64,000 bases of DNA from the NCBI RefSeq assembly GCF_014495845.1, contig NZ_CP061080.1:4826001-4890000 (forward strand), read 5' to 3'. The DNA is from Aquibium microcysteis. GTDB taxonomy: Bacteria; Pseudomonadota; Alphaproteobacteria; Rhizobiales; Rhizobiaceae. The notes below the pieces were generated by a model. It saw only the letters and a program-made list of their open reading frames with translations. It was not told the origin of the DNA and searched no databases. Both the position numbers and the translations under genes were made by a program. Below, in pieces: positions 45,875 to 53,064 of this stretch (its first letter is position 1; each line of letters opens with the position of its first letter).

Positions 45875-45906
45875 CCGGAGGCCGTCCGCGGCCTCCGGTT
45901 CTCTTT
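45875..45906 (+). terminator. Intrinsic terminator of the PRC-barrel gene
   Basis: CCGGAGGCC and GGCCTCCGG form a nine-base perfect stem with a six-base loop, followed by TTCTCTTT, 31 bases after the stop codon. Confidence 0.8.
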
Positions 45907-45954
45907 GATGTCGGCTGCGACGCGAGAGGCGGTGCGGTGTGAAGGGAGGTCCGG

Positions 45955-46428
45955 ATGGATTGGTCGCAGATGTTCTTCCAGGGGTGGGAAGGAATCGTCC
46001 GCACGATCGTCGTGGGCATGCTGGCCTACGCCTGCCTGGTGCTGTTCCTCCGCATCTCGGGCAAGCGCACCCTGGCGAAGCTCAACGCCTTCGATCTGGT
46101 CGTGACGGTCGCGCTCGGCTCCACCCTGTCTTCGATCCTGTTGCAGCAGTCCCTCGGCCTCGCCAGGGGCGCGACAGCGATCGGGCTGCTCATCCTGATG
46201 CAGTATCTCGTCACCTTCCTCTCCGTCCGGGCGAGCGGCTTTGCCCGCTTCGTCCGCTCCGAGCCGACGCTGCTCGCCCGCGATGGCCGTTTCTGCCGCG
46301 ACACGATGCTCCGCCAGCGGATCACCGAGGAAGAGGTGACGAGTGCCGTTCGTTCGAATGGAGTTCGGGGGGTGGAGGCGACACGAGCCGTCATTCTCGA
46401 AAGCGATGGGACGATCAGCGTCATCTGA
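45955..46428 (+). CDS. DUF421 (YetF-like) membrane protein
   Basis: A 157-residue protein with three membrane helices in the first 90 residues and a cytoplasmic C-terminal domain. The LFLRISGKRTLAKLNAFDLV segment and VALGSTLSSILL are diagnostic of the YetF/DUF421 family, whose Bacillus members have been linked to membrane lipid scrambling or stress. GGGAGG lies before the ATG. It is separated from the upstream PRC-barrel gene by a terminator but often co-occurs with such genes in alphaproteobacteria from memory. A phospholipase-D-like gene follows after 44 bases. Confidence 0.9.
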   Translation: MDWSQMFFQGWEGIVRTIVVGMLAYACLVLFLRISGKRTLAKLNAFDLVVTVALGSTLSSILLQQSLGLARGATAIGLLILMQYLVTFLSVRASGFARFVRSEPTLLARDGRFCRDTMLRQRITEEEVTSAVRSNGVRGVEATRAVILESDGTISVI

Positions 46429-46472
46429 CAAGCGTCCTTTCCGCTCGGACGGAAACCCCTTGGCCGGTATCG

Positions 46473-47981
46473 ATGGAACCCGTCGCCCCCAGGCCTGTTG
46501 TTGCGATGATGAAACCCTCGCTTTCGCAAGGAAACACGCCGCTTCTGTCTGCCGGCAGCAACTGCTGGCGGGTGGCCCATGCCGACCGCGCGGCGCTCAT
46601 CGTCGACGCGGCGGACTATTTCCGCGCAGTCAAGGATGCGTTCCTCAAGGCGCGCCATTCCATCTATCTGATAGGCTGGGACTTCGACACCCGCATCAGC
46701 TTCGAACCTGAAGGCGCGGAGCTGGAAGGGCCGAACCAGTTGGGACCATGTCTCCGCTGGCTGGTGAAACATCGGCCGGATCTCAACGTCTACATCCTGA
46801 AGTGGGACCTCGGTACACTCTTTGCCCTCGGACGCGGCACCACCCCTTTCGCGCTTCTCGGCTGGACGACGAATCGGCGGCTGCACTTCAAGCTGGACCG
46901 GATGCATCCGCCTGGTGCGGCGCACCACCAGAAGATCGTCGTCGTGGACGATGTCCTCGCCTTCTGTGGCGGCATCGACATGACCGCGGACCGTTGGGAC
47001 ACCCGTGAGCACCTCGACGAGGATCCCAGACGGGTGCGGCCGAGCGGGCGGTCCTACGGTCCGTGGCATGACGCGACTGCGGCCGTCGACGATGGCGCCG
47101 CTCGCGCACTGGGCGATCTTGCTCGGGAGCGCTGGCGGCGGGCGACCGGCGAGGAACTCGAACCACCGCCGCCGAGCCAGGCGGCGATCTGGCCGGCCCG
47201 CATCGAACCGACGTTCCGCAACGTGACGCTGGGCATCGCGCGAACCATGCCCGGGGACGACGATACCGATGACGTGCGGGAGGTCGAGCGGCTGACGCTC
47301 GACGCGGTGCGCGCCGCCCGACACACCATCTATTGCGAGAGCCAGTACTTCGCGTCGAGGGCCGTCGCAGAGGCCATCGCCTCCCGCCTCGTCGAGAAGG
47401 ACGGCCCCGAGATCGTCATCATCAATCCCCTGTCGGCTGACGGTTTCCTCGAGGCCGAGGTGATGGATTCGTCGCGCGCGCAGATGTTCGATATCGTCCG
47501 GCAGGCGGACATGTACGAGCGGTTCCGCATCTTCACGCCAGTGGCCGAAGGGGGCCGACCGATCTACGTGCACGCCAAGATCCTCGTCGTCGACGACGTC
47601 CTGTTCAGGATCGGATCGTCCAACCTGAACAACCGGTCGATGGGATTCGACACGGAATGCGACCTCGTGATCGAAGCCGCGCCGGAGGACGCCGATCTGC
47701 GCCGGCGGATCGCAGACGTTGCGGACGATCTTCTGGCAGAGCATCTCGGCTGCGAACCGCAGGTCGTCCGGAAGGCCCGCCTCGACAGGAACGGGTCGCT
47801 TATCGCAGCCATCGATGCGTTGCGCGGCAGCGGACGCACGCTGCAGCCTTTCGAGCCCGCGCCGATCAACGCTGCCGAGGAGAAACTGGCCGAGAGCGAT
47901 GCGCTCGATCCGGAACGGCCGCCGCGGCTCCTGAGATCCCTCCTGTCGTCCCTCCGCTCCCACGCCTCCAACTTTCGCTGA
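46473..47981 (+). CDS. Phospholipase D-like protein (cardiolipin synthase/PLD superfamily)
   Basis: A 502-residue enzyme with two HKD catalytic motifs, HHQKIVVVDD (about residue 152) and HAKILVVDD (about residue 367), each followed by the conserved GGIDM or GSSNLNNRSM. It would cleave or transfer phosphatidyl groups. The IGWDFDTRISFEPEGAEL start and WHDATAAVDDGAA are typical of the larger bacterial PLD group rather than ClsA, and there are no membrane helices. Start uncertain: 46473, 46506 or 46509. Likely cotranscribed with DUF421. Confidence 0.87.
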   Translation: MEPVAPRPVVAMMKPSLSQGNTPLLSAGSNCWRVAHADRAALIVDAADYFRAVKDAFLKARHSIYLIGWDFDTRISFEPEGAELEGPNQLGPCLRWLVKHRPDLNVYILKWDLGTLFALGRGTTPFALLGWTTNRRLHFKLDRMHPPGAAHHQKIVVVDDVLAFCGGIDMTADRWDTREHLDEDPRRVRPSGRSYGPWHDATAAVDDGAARALGDLARERWRRATGEELEPPPPSQAAIWPARIEPTFRNVTLGIARTMPGDDDTDDVREVERLTLDAVRAARHTIYCESQYFASRAVAEAIASRLVEKDGPEIVIINPLSADGFLEAEVMDSSRAQMFDIVRQADMYERFRIFTPVAEGGRPIYVHAKILVVDDVLFRIGSSNLNNRSMGFDTECDLVIEAAPEDADLRRRIADVADDLLAEHLGCEPQVVRKARLDRNGSLIAAIDALRGSGRTLQPFEPAPINAAEEKLAESDALDPERPPRLLRSLLSSLRSHASNFR

Positions 47982-48017
47982 GGCGCGCCCGGGGCCTGAC
48001 CGGGCGCCGGGGGGCGA

Positions 48018-48674
48018 TCAATCGTCGAGCATTCGCCAGGTCAGCGCCAGCCCGCCCGCAAGGTAGGGCAATCCGCCCAGAACCGCCATCAGGGCTCCCC
48101 CCAGCCGCTGGTCGTCCAGCGGGTCGAACCCCCACGCACCCAGGCAGTAGGCGGGGTCGTAGAGAAGACCGGGTGCAAGCGACAGAAGCAGACCCAGCAT
48201 GGCCATGTGCATGAAGGTGAAGAGCATGGCAAAGACGCTGACGCCGGCCATCGCACGGCTTCTGCCGGCAAGGGCGGTCACCCAGATCAGCAGGCCTGCA
48301 CAGAAGAAGCTCGCCTGCTGGGCCACGAAGGCGGGAAGCCGCGCCGCCGCGGCCTCGTGCAGCACGGGTGCGTGCCAGCCCCAGACGACCAGCATCTCGA
48401 ACAAGGAAGCGCCGAGCGCCCAGGCGACCGGATGACGGACCGCCCTGTCGCGCGATAGCCCGATCAACCCCAGCGCAATCAGCGGAGCGGCCACCACCGT
48501 GACCCCCAGGTGCAGGACCATGTGCGGGGAAAAGGCGCGACGCGCCATTTCGGGCAGCGGTCCGAGCCACAGCATCGCGAGCAGGAGTAGCCCGCTGCCG
48601 AGCAGGAGCCTCGCGCCGCGCTCCGAGACCATCGTCGCGCTCACGGGATGATCGGCGCGTGTCTGCCGGGTCAT
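48018..48674 (-). CDS. CtaG-type cytochrome c oxidase assembly protein (caa3 family)
   Basis: A 218-residue membrane protein with six or seven helices matching the Caa3-CtaG family: AFSPHMVLHLGVTVVAAPL, VVWGWHAPVLHEAAAA and FTFMHMAMLGLLLSLAPG, each with histidines on a helix face that could bind copper. It is thought to assist copper insertion into cytochrome oxidase. No oxidase subunit gene is near, so it stands alone. The start at 48674 is supported by TGACCC-type context only; the frame is open to 48803. Confidence 0.85.
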   Translation of the reverse strand: MTRQTRADHPVSATMVSERGARLLLGSGLLLLAMLWLGPLPEMARRAFSPHMVLHLGVTVVAAPLIALGLIGLSRDRAVRHPVAWALGASLFEMLVVWGWHAPVLHEAAAARLPAFVAQQASFFCAGLLIWVTALAGRSRAMAGVSVFAMLFTFMHMAMLGLLLSLAPGLLYDPAYCLGAWGFDPLDDQRLGGALMAVLGGLPYLAGGLALTWRMLDD

Positions 48675-48830
48675 CCGGTTTTTTCCCCCACACGGGTGTC
48701 CTGTGTTGCGACCAAACGACATGCCGCAGGCAAAACGCTTTTGCGGATCAGGGCGATCTCGCGAAAGTGATGGGTTTTCGATTGCATCCCTATCAAATGA
48801 CAATAGGGAGACGGCGGGAATCGTGCCCCT

Positions 48831-49022
48831 ATGACGGGATCGGGTGAAATGAAGCCAGCGGACCAGAACCCGGATGCTTCCGGACTGCCGGAGGAGTTGC
48901 GGGCACTCCTGGAAGAGATCGAAGGGGAGCCTGTCCCGGAAAAGCTTCTGGATCTGGCCATCCGGCTCCAGGAGAAGCTTCGGGACCGGCGCGATGTTTC
49001 CAGTCCGGAACCGGCGGCCTGA
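48831..49022 (+). CDS. NepR-like small protein, candidate anti-sigma factor
   Basis: A 63-residue protein resembling NepR, the anti-sigma factor that holds EcfG inactive until phosphorylated PhyR captures it. The match is the two-helix core: LPEELRALLEEIEGEPVP, then EKLLDLAIRLQEKL, like the NepR pattern L-R-x-x-Y-x-x-x-x-x-E-P-V-P-x-x-x-L-x-L-x-x-x-L. The tyrosine is replaced by leucine. No ecfG or phyR is adjacent and no stress promoter precedes it. The start could also be the ATG at 48849. Assignment is by motif only. Confidence 0.55.
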   Translation: MTGSGEMKPADQNPDASGLPEELRALLEEIEGEPVPEKLLDLAIRLQEKLRDRRDVSSPEPAA

Positions 49023-49415
49023 CTAGTCCCCGAAGCGGCCACGCGTGCGATCCATCCCTTCGTCGATCGCACGTTCGGCCTCGTCATCGGGAAGCGCTTC
49101 ATCGGGGTACTGAAAAGGGTTGTCCTGCTCTTCCTCGAGCGACTGGAGACCCTCGATCTCCCCGCTTTCCCCGGTGACCTCCGCCGCAGGGAGGATCTGC
49201 GGCTCCACCTCCGTCGCGTCCTTCAACCGTGCGGCGGCCGCGTGCAGCAGCATGACCTTGGCTTTCGCGACGAGTTCCTGCTCGATCGTCGCGCCGCCAT
49301 CGTGATGATGGGCGATGGTGACCGCCACCTCGTCGCCGCCTTCGCCAATGAAGCGGACGAGAGACACGTCCTCCGCCCCGGCGGCCGGCGTGATCCTGAT
49401 GTCGATGATCTGCAT
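49023..49415 (-). CDS. Hypothetical acidic protein under a stress-type promoter
   Basis: A 130-residue protein that I cannot place in a named family. The N-terminal half ([20 protein letters not shown], then [13 protein letters not shown]) looks like a beta sandwich; a helix follows ([18 protein letters not shown]) and the tail is acidic ([17 protein letters not shown]). A perfect AAGGAGG sits eight bases before the ATG at 49415. A stress-type promoter lies 26-50 bases upstream. It overlaps no neighbour, but its stop is next to that of the NepR-like gene. Confidence 0.75.
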   Translation of the reverse strand: MQIIDIRITPAAGAEDVSLVRFIGEGGDEVAVTIAHHHDGGATIEQELVAKAKVMLLHAAAARLKDATEVEPQILPAAEVTGESGEIEGLQSLEEEQDNPFQYPDEALPDDEAERAIDEGMDRTRGRFGD

Positions 49416-49440
49416 GTTCGACCTCCTTGGTCCGGGTGCT

Positions 49441-49465
49441 AACGAAGCCGGACGTGATTCGTTCG
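49441..49465 (-). promoter_or_regulatory. EcfG-type promoter of the 130-residue protein gene
   Basis: On the minus strand CGAAC-N16-CGTT, one mismatch from GGAAC-N16-CGTT. It would start transcription about 20 bases before the gene's start codon. Confidence 0.5.
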
Positions 49466-49524
49466 CCGGGTGATGGGGAAGTCGTCGCGCCTGACCGGTT
49501 CTGTCGAACTCCGGACCGCCGGAT

Positions 49525-49549
49525 GGAACAGGTCGCGGCGTGCGTGGTT
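49525..49549 (+). promoter_or_regulatory. EcfG-type promoter of the 86-residue protein gene
   Basis: GGAAC (49525-49529), 16 bases, GGTT (49546-49549), one mismatch from consensus, with the gene's ATG 31 bases downstream. Divergent from the promoter at 49441-49465. Confidence 0.55.
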
Positions 49550-49579
49550 CTGGAGCCGCAACCAGATGGAGCACCTGCC

Positions 49580-49840
49580 ATGAGCGAAGCAAGGACGACC
49601 ACCAGTCACGACGAAATCCGCGAATGGGCGGAAGCACGCGACGGTCACCCGGCGATGGTCGAAACGAAGGGGAAGGGTGGCATCCTGCGCATCGATTTCG
49701 GCGAGCCGGAAGATGGCCTCGAGCAGATCGAGTGGGACGAGTTCTTCCGGATATTCGAGGAGAATGATCTCGCCTTCCTTTGCCAGGACGAGGTGAAGGG
49801 AGGGAAGACCAGCCGGTTCAACAAGTTCGTCGCGCGCTGA
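49580..49840 (+). CDS. Small stress-associated protein of unknown function
   Basis: An 86-residue protein with the pattern [21 protein letters not shown] (part shown: [10 protein letters not shown]), [18 protein letters not shown] and a C-terminal FNKFVAR. Proteins of this pattern are common near stress genes in alphaproteobacteria and are sometimes labelled glucan branching enzyme in databases, which cannot be right at this size. It reads like a compact two-part fold of unknown role. A stress-type promoter and a strong terminator (49872-49902) flank it, so it is a single-gene unit. Confidence 0.8.
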   Translation: MSEARTTTSHDEIREWAEARDGHPAMVETKGKGGILRIDFGEPEDGLEQIEWDEFFRIFEENDLAFLCQDEVKGGKTSRFNKFVAR

Positions 49841-49871
49841 AGCACGAAACACGGACACCCCGGCATACGTC

Positions 49872-49902
49872 GAACCGGCCTTCACGCAGGCCGGTTCTTT
49901 TT
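49872..49902 (+). terminator. Intrinsic terminator after the 86-residue protein gene
   Basis: GAACCGGCC and GGCCGGTTC make a perfect nine-base stem with an eight-base loop, followed by TTTTT, 31 bases after the stop. It lies between convergent genes. Confidence 0.88.
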
Positions 49903-49925
49903 CTTCGCGGTTTCACCTCGTGCCG

Positions 49926-52601
49926 TCACGGCTGTCTGTTGCCGGCCGGCAGCGACCAGGCCATCACCGAGTCGCCGATGGGCGTCTCCATGAAATGGTG
50001 CCCGCCCGCCATGATGGCGACGTACTGGACACCATCGACGGCATAGGTGATCGGCGTGGCCTGCCCGCCCGCGGGAAGAACCGTGTCCCACAGCGTCTCT
50101 CCGGTTTCCACGTCGATCGCCTTGAACAGGTTGTCCGTGGTCGCGGCGATGAACATCAGGCCTCCGGCCGTGATGACGCCCCCGGCGTTGTTCGGCGTGC
50201 CGATCACGAAGGGCAGGCGCGACGGAATGCCGAAAGGACCATTCGAGCGGGCGGTACCGAAGGGTCGATCCCAGATCGTCTCGCCGGTGGCGAGGTCGAT
50301 CGCCCGGATTCCGCCATAGGGCGGCTGCTTGCACATCATGCCGGTGAAGGGCACGCGCCAGCCGGCATTGACGTCGATGCCGTAGGGCACGCCGCCCTGC
50401 GGCGACAGGCTGTCCGGCGCGTCCGGATCGGTCTCCTCGGCCGCCGAGATCGGACGGACGCCGAGTTCCTCGATCCGCTCGCGTGGAACGAGCTGGTTGT
50501 AGTTCGGCATGTCGTTGTAGTTGGCGATGATCATCCCGCGCACCGGATCGACTGCGATGCCGCCCCAGTCGGAGCCGCCATTGTAGCCGGGGTACTGGAT
50601 CCAGGGGCGATCCACGGAGGGGGGCGTGTAGATGCCGTCATAGTTCGCCCGGCGGAACTGGATGCGGCACCACAGCTGGTCGAGCGGCGACATGCCCCAC
50701 ATGTCGCGCTCGGTCAGGTCGCGCTTCGCCAGGGTGTGGTAGGCCGAAAACGGCTGTGTGGGAGAGAGATTCTCGGGTTCGACGCCTCCGGCGGGCACCG
50801 GCCGCTCCTCCACCGGGAAGAGCGTTTCGCCGGTCTCCCGGTTCAGCACGTACATGTCGCCCTGCTTCGACGGCAGCACGATCGCGGGCACGGTGCGGTC
50901 ACCCGCCGGCAGATCGACGAGCGTGCCCTGCGAGCCGAGATCGTAGTCCCAGACATCGTAGCGCACGGTCTGGAAATGCCACGCCGGTTTGCCGGTGGTC
51001 ACGTCCAGCGCCACCAGGGACGTGGCATATTCGTTCGAGAGATCACGGCGGTCCGCGCCGTAGTAGTCCACCGCCGAGTTGCCGAGCGGCAGGTAGACGA
51101 GGCCCAGCTCGTCGTCGCCGCTGGCGATCGTCCACATGTTGGGTGTGCCGCGCGTATAGGTCTCTCCTTCCGGCGGCAGGCCGTCGAGGTTCGGATTGGC
51201 GAGGTCCCACGCCCAGCGCAGTTCCCCCGTCACGGCATCGTAGCCCCTCACGACGCCTGAAGGGGCATCGCGGTGCTGGTTGTCGAGAACCTGGTGGCCG
51301 ATGACGACGACCCCGCGAACGATGGTCGGTGGCGAGGTGACCGAGAAGAAGCCCGGCACCGAATCGCCGATCCCTTCGAGGAGGTTCACCTGTCCCTGTT
51401 CGCCGAAATCCTGGCAGGGCAGGCCGGTCTGTGCATCCACCGCCACGAGGCGAGCATCCAGGGTTCCCTCGATCACGCGCGTCGCACAGGCCTGTTCGGG
51501 CCTTTCGCCGGGGATGGCGTAATAGGCGACACCGCGGCAACTCGCGCTATAGGGGATTGCATCCGTCGATACTCCCGCGTCGAAGCGCCAGATTTCGCGG
51601 CCGGTATCGGCATCGAGCGCGATCAGGTCGTTCATGGCCGAGCAGAGATACATGGTGCCGTCGATGACGAGCGGTGTCGTTTCCGCTGCGTAGGCGCCTT
51701 CACTGCCGTCACCCTCCCGGGGCAGGGCGCCCGTATGATATTCCCACACCTGCTCCAGCTGCGAGACGTTCTCCTTCGTGATCTGGTCGAGCGGCGAATA
51801 GCGCTGGGCTTCGTGCGTGCCCCCGTAGGCAGGCCAGTTCTCGCCCGTTTCCAGCATCGTCATGGGGTCGCGCGCCGCCGCGGTCGCCTCTCCCTCGCCG
51901 GCACCGCCGACGGAATCCTCTGCTTCGCCCTCCACAGCATCCGTCGGGCCCGCCGTGTCGCCCGGCGCCGGCCCGGCCTGCCCCTCGGTTTCGTTCGTGG
52001 CGGGAGCGGCCGGCACGGCAGGAAGCGTACCCGAAGTGATCGGTGCCTGTTCCTGGGGATCGGCGGGAGCGATCGGCGAGGGCGTTCCCTCCTGGGCCTG
52101 ATCGGGCGGTGGCAGCGGGCCGGTGTCGTCCTGCGCGGCGGCCGGAGCTGGGCCGCTCAATGGCCACGCGGCGGCGGCGGCGAGGCCCACGAGCATCGCT
52201 GCGGCTGCGCCGCGCACCCCCGCGTGATGGCGGTGCAGCCGCCGGTCCCGCTTGAACAGGACCGGCAGGCAGAGGAGCACGAGGATGAGAAGCACGGTCG
52301 GCGCCACGATGCGGGGCACCTGCGCCCACCAGTCGACCCCGACCTCCCAGAATGCCCAGATCAGCGTAGCGACCCAGGTCACGAGATAGGCCGATACCCC
52401 CGCCAGCGACTGGCGCGCGAGAAGCAGGCCGGACACGATGAGCCCGATGCCGGCGAAGAGGTAGTACCAGGAGCCGCCGAGCGTCGCGAGCCACGTTCCG
52501 CCCGCTGCGAGCACGAGGCCGAGCAGAGCGAGGACCACACCCAGGACGACGGTGTACCAGTAGCCGAACCCTCGTCCCGATGAAGTCTCGTGCCTGGCCA
52601 T
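49926..52601 (-). CDS. gcd: Membrane-bound PQQ-dependent glucose dehydrogenase
   Basis: An 891-residue quinoprotein that oxidises aldoses such as glucose to lactones in the periplasm and passes electrons to ubiquinone. Five N-terminal helices (about residues 13-148) anchor it; the PQQ beta-propeller starts near residue 250 (NWPAYGGTHEAQRYSPLDQI, in part) and contains W-motif repeats and PPYGGIRAIDLATGETIWD. Between them, residues 150-245 form a proline-, alanine- and glutamate-rich linker unusual in length. The start at 52601 (MARHET) is taken as the conserved beginning. PQQ synthesis genes are not in the window. Confidence 0.93.
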   Translation of the reverse strand: MARHETSSGRGFGYWYTVVLGVVLALLGLVLAAGGTWLATLGGSWYYLFAGIGLIVSGLLLARQSLAGVSAYLVTWVATLIWAFWEVGVDWWAQVPRIVAPTVLLILVLLCLPVLFKRDRRLHRHHAGVRGAAAAMLVGLAAAAAWPLSGPAPAAAQDDTGPLPPPDQAQEGTPSPIAPADPQEQAPITSGTLPAVPAAPATNETEGQAGPAPGDTAGPTDAVEGEAEDSVGGAGEGEATAAARDPMTMLETGENWPAYGGTHEAQRYSPLDQITKENVSQLEQVWEYHTGALPREGDGSEGAYAAETTPLVIDGTMYLCSAMNDLIALDADTGREIWRFDAGVSTDAIPYSASCRGVAYYAIPGERPEQACATRVIEGTLDARLVAVDAQTGLPCQDFGEQGQVNLLEGIGDSVPGFFSVTSPPTIVRGVVVIGHQVLDNQHRDAPSGVVRGYDAVTGELRWAWDLANPNLDGLPPEGETYTRGTPNMWTIASGDDELGLVYLPLGNSAVDYYGADRRDLSNEYATSLVALDVTTGKPAWHFQTVRYDVWDYDLGSQGTLVDLPAGDRTVPAIVLPSKQGDMYVLNRETGETLFPVEERPVPAGGVEPENLSPTQPFSAYHTLAKRDLTERDMWGMSPLDQLWCRIQFRRANYDGIYTPPSVDRPWIQYPGYNGGSDWGGIAVDPVRGMIIANYNDMPNYNQLVPRERIEELGVRPISAAEETDPDAPDSLSPQGGVPYGIDVNAGWRVPFTGMMCKQPPYGGIRAIDLATGETIWDRPFGTARSNGPFGIPSRLPFVIGTPNNAGGVITAGGLMFIAATTDNLFKAIDVETGETLWDTVLPAGGQATPITYAVDGVQYVAIMAGGHHFMETPIGDSVMAWSLPAGNRQP

Positions 52602-52699
52602 CGTCTTCTCCCTCGTCGCTACCCGGCAGTTTCGCCACCTCCCGGGCAGCAAGAAACCGTGATTGCCGGCACCGCTTTCCAGCGCCGGTCCATGGGCTC

Positions 52700-52724
52700 A
52701 ACACCTCAAATGACAGATTGTTCC
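52700..52724 (-). promoter_or_regulatory. EcfG-type promoter of gcd
   Basis: On the minus strand GGAAC-N16-TGTT, one mismatch from consensus, about 100 bases before the gcd start and just past the end of the 80-residue protein gene. Confidence 0.5.
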
Positions 52725-52731
52725 TGCGGCA

Positions 52732-52974
52732 TCAGTCCTTGCCGCGGGTCGCGCCCTTGTTCATCTCGCTCTCGGCGCGAACCTCCTTGTCCATCTTCCG
52801 GAAGCTCTCTTTCACGCTGACGTCGGGGTCTCGCTTGCCTTCGGGCATGGCATGCCGCTGGTTGCGCACATTGCCCTGATCGTCGCCCTGCAGGCTGTTC
52901 CGCCCCATCCGGTCCTGCGCCAGGTCTACCTCGGAAAGGTCTGCGGGTTTGCGTTCCTTGCGTTCGTCGGCCAT
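52732..52974 (-). CDS. Small hydrophilic stress-associated protein
   Basis: An 80-residue, very hydrophilic and probably disordered protein (MADERKERKPADLSEVDLAQD at the start, shown in part; then RMGRNSLQGDDQGNVRNQR). Charge-rich low-complexity composition is that of a desiccation- or stress-protection protein, though no family is assigned. AGGAG lies seven bases before the ATG at 52974, deciding against the ATG six bases upstream. An exact stress promoter precedes it. Confidence 0.8.
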   Translation of the reverse strand: MADERKERKPADLSEVDLAQDRMGRNSLQGDDQGNVRNQRHAMPEGKRDPDVSVKESFRKMDKEVRAESEMNKGATRGKD

Positions 52975-53000
52975 GTGCATCTCCTGTGGTTCTGAAGTCG

Positions 53001-53025
53001 AACGGCGGCGGACGTCGCGGGTTCC
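53001..53025 (-). promoter_or_regulatory. EcfG-type promoter, exact match
   Basis: On the minus strand GGAAC-N16-CGTT without mismatch. It drives the 80-residue protein gene with about 20 bases of leader, and perhaps gcd by read-through. Confidence 0.75.
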
Positions 53026-53064
53026 CTTCGTGCCGCTCCGGGCGTCGGGGCCGGCCGTGAGAGA

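Noticed and set aside
44026..46431. A long minus-strand frame of 801 codons opposite the PRC-barrel and DUF421 genes
   Set aside because: Its regular L-R-L-x-H-x-D-L pattern is simply the complement of the nonapeptide repeats. It has no family match and no ribosome site.
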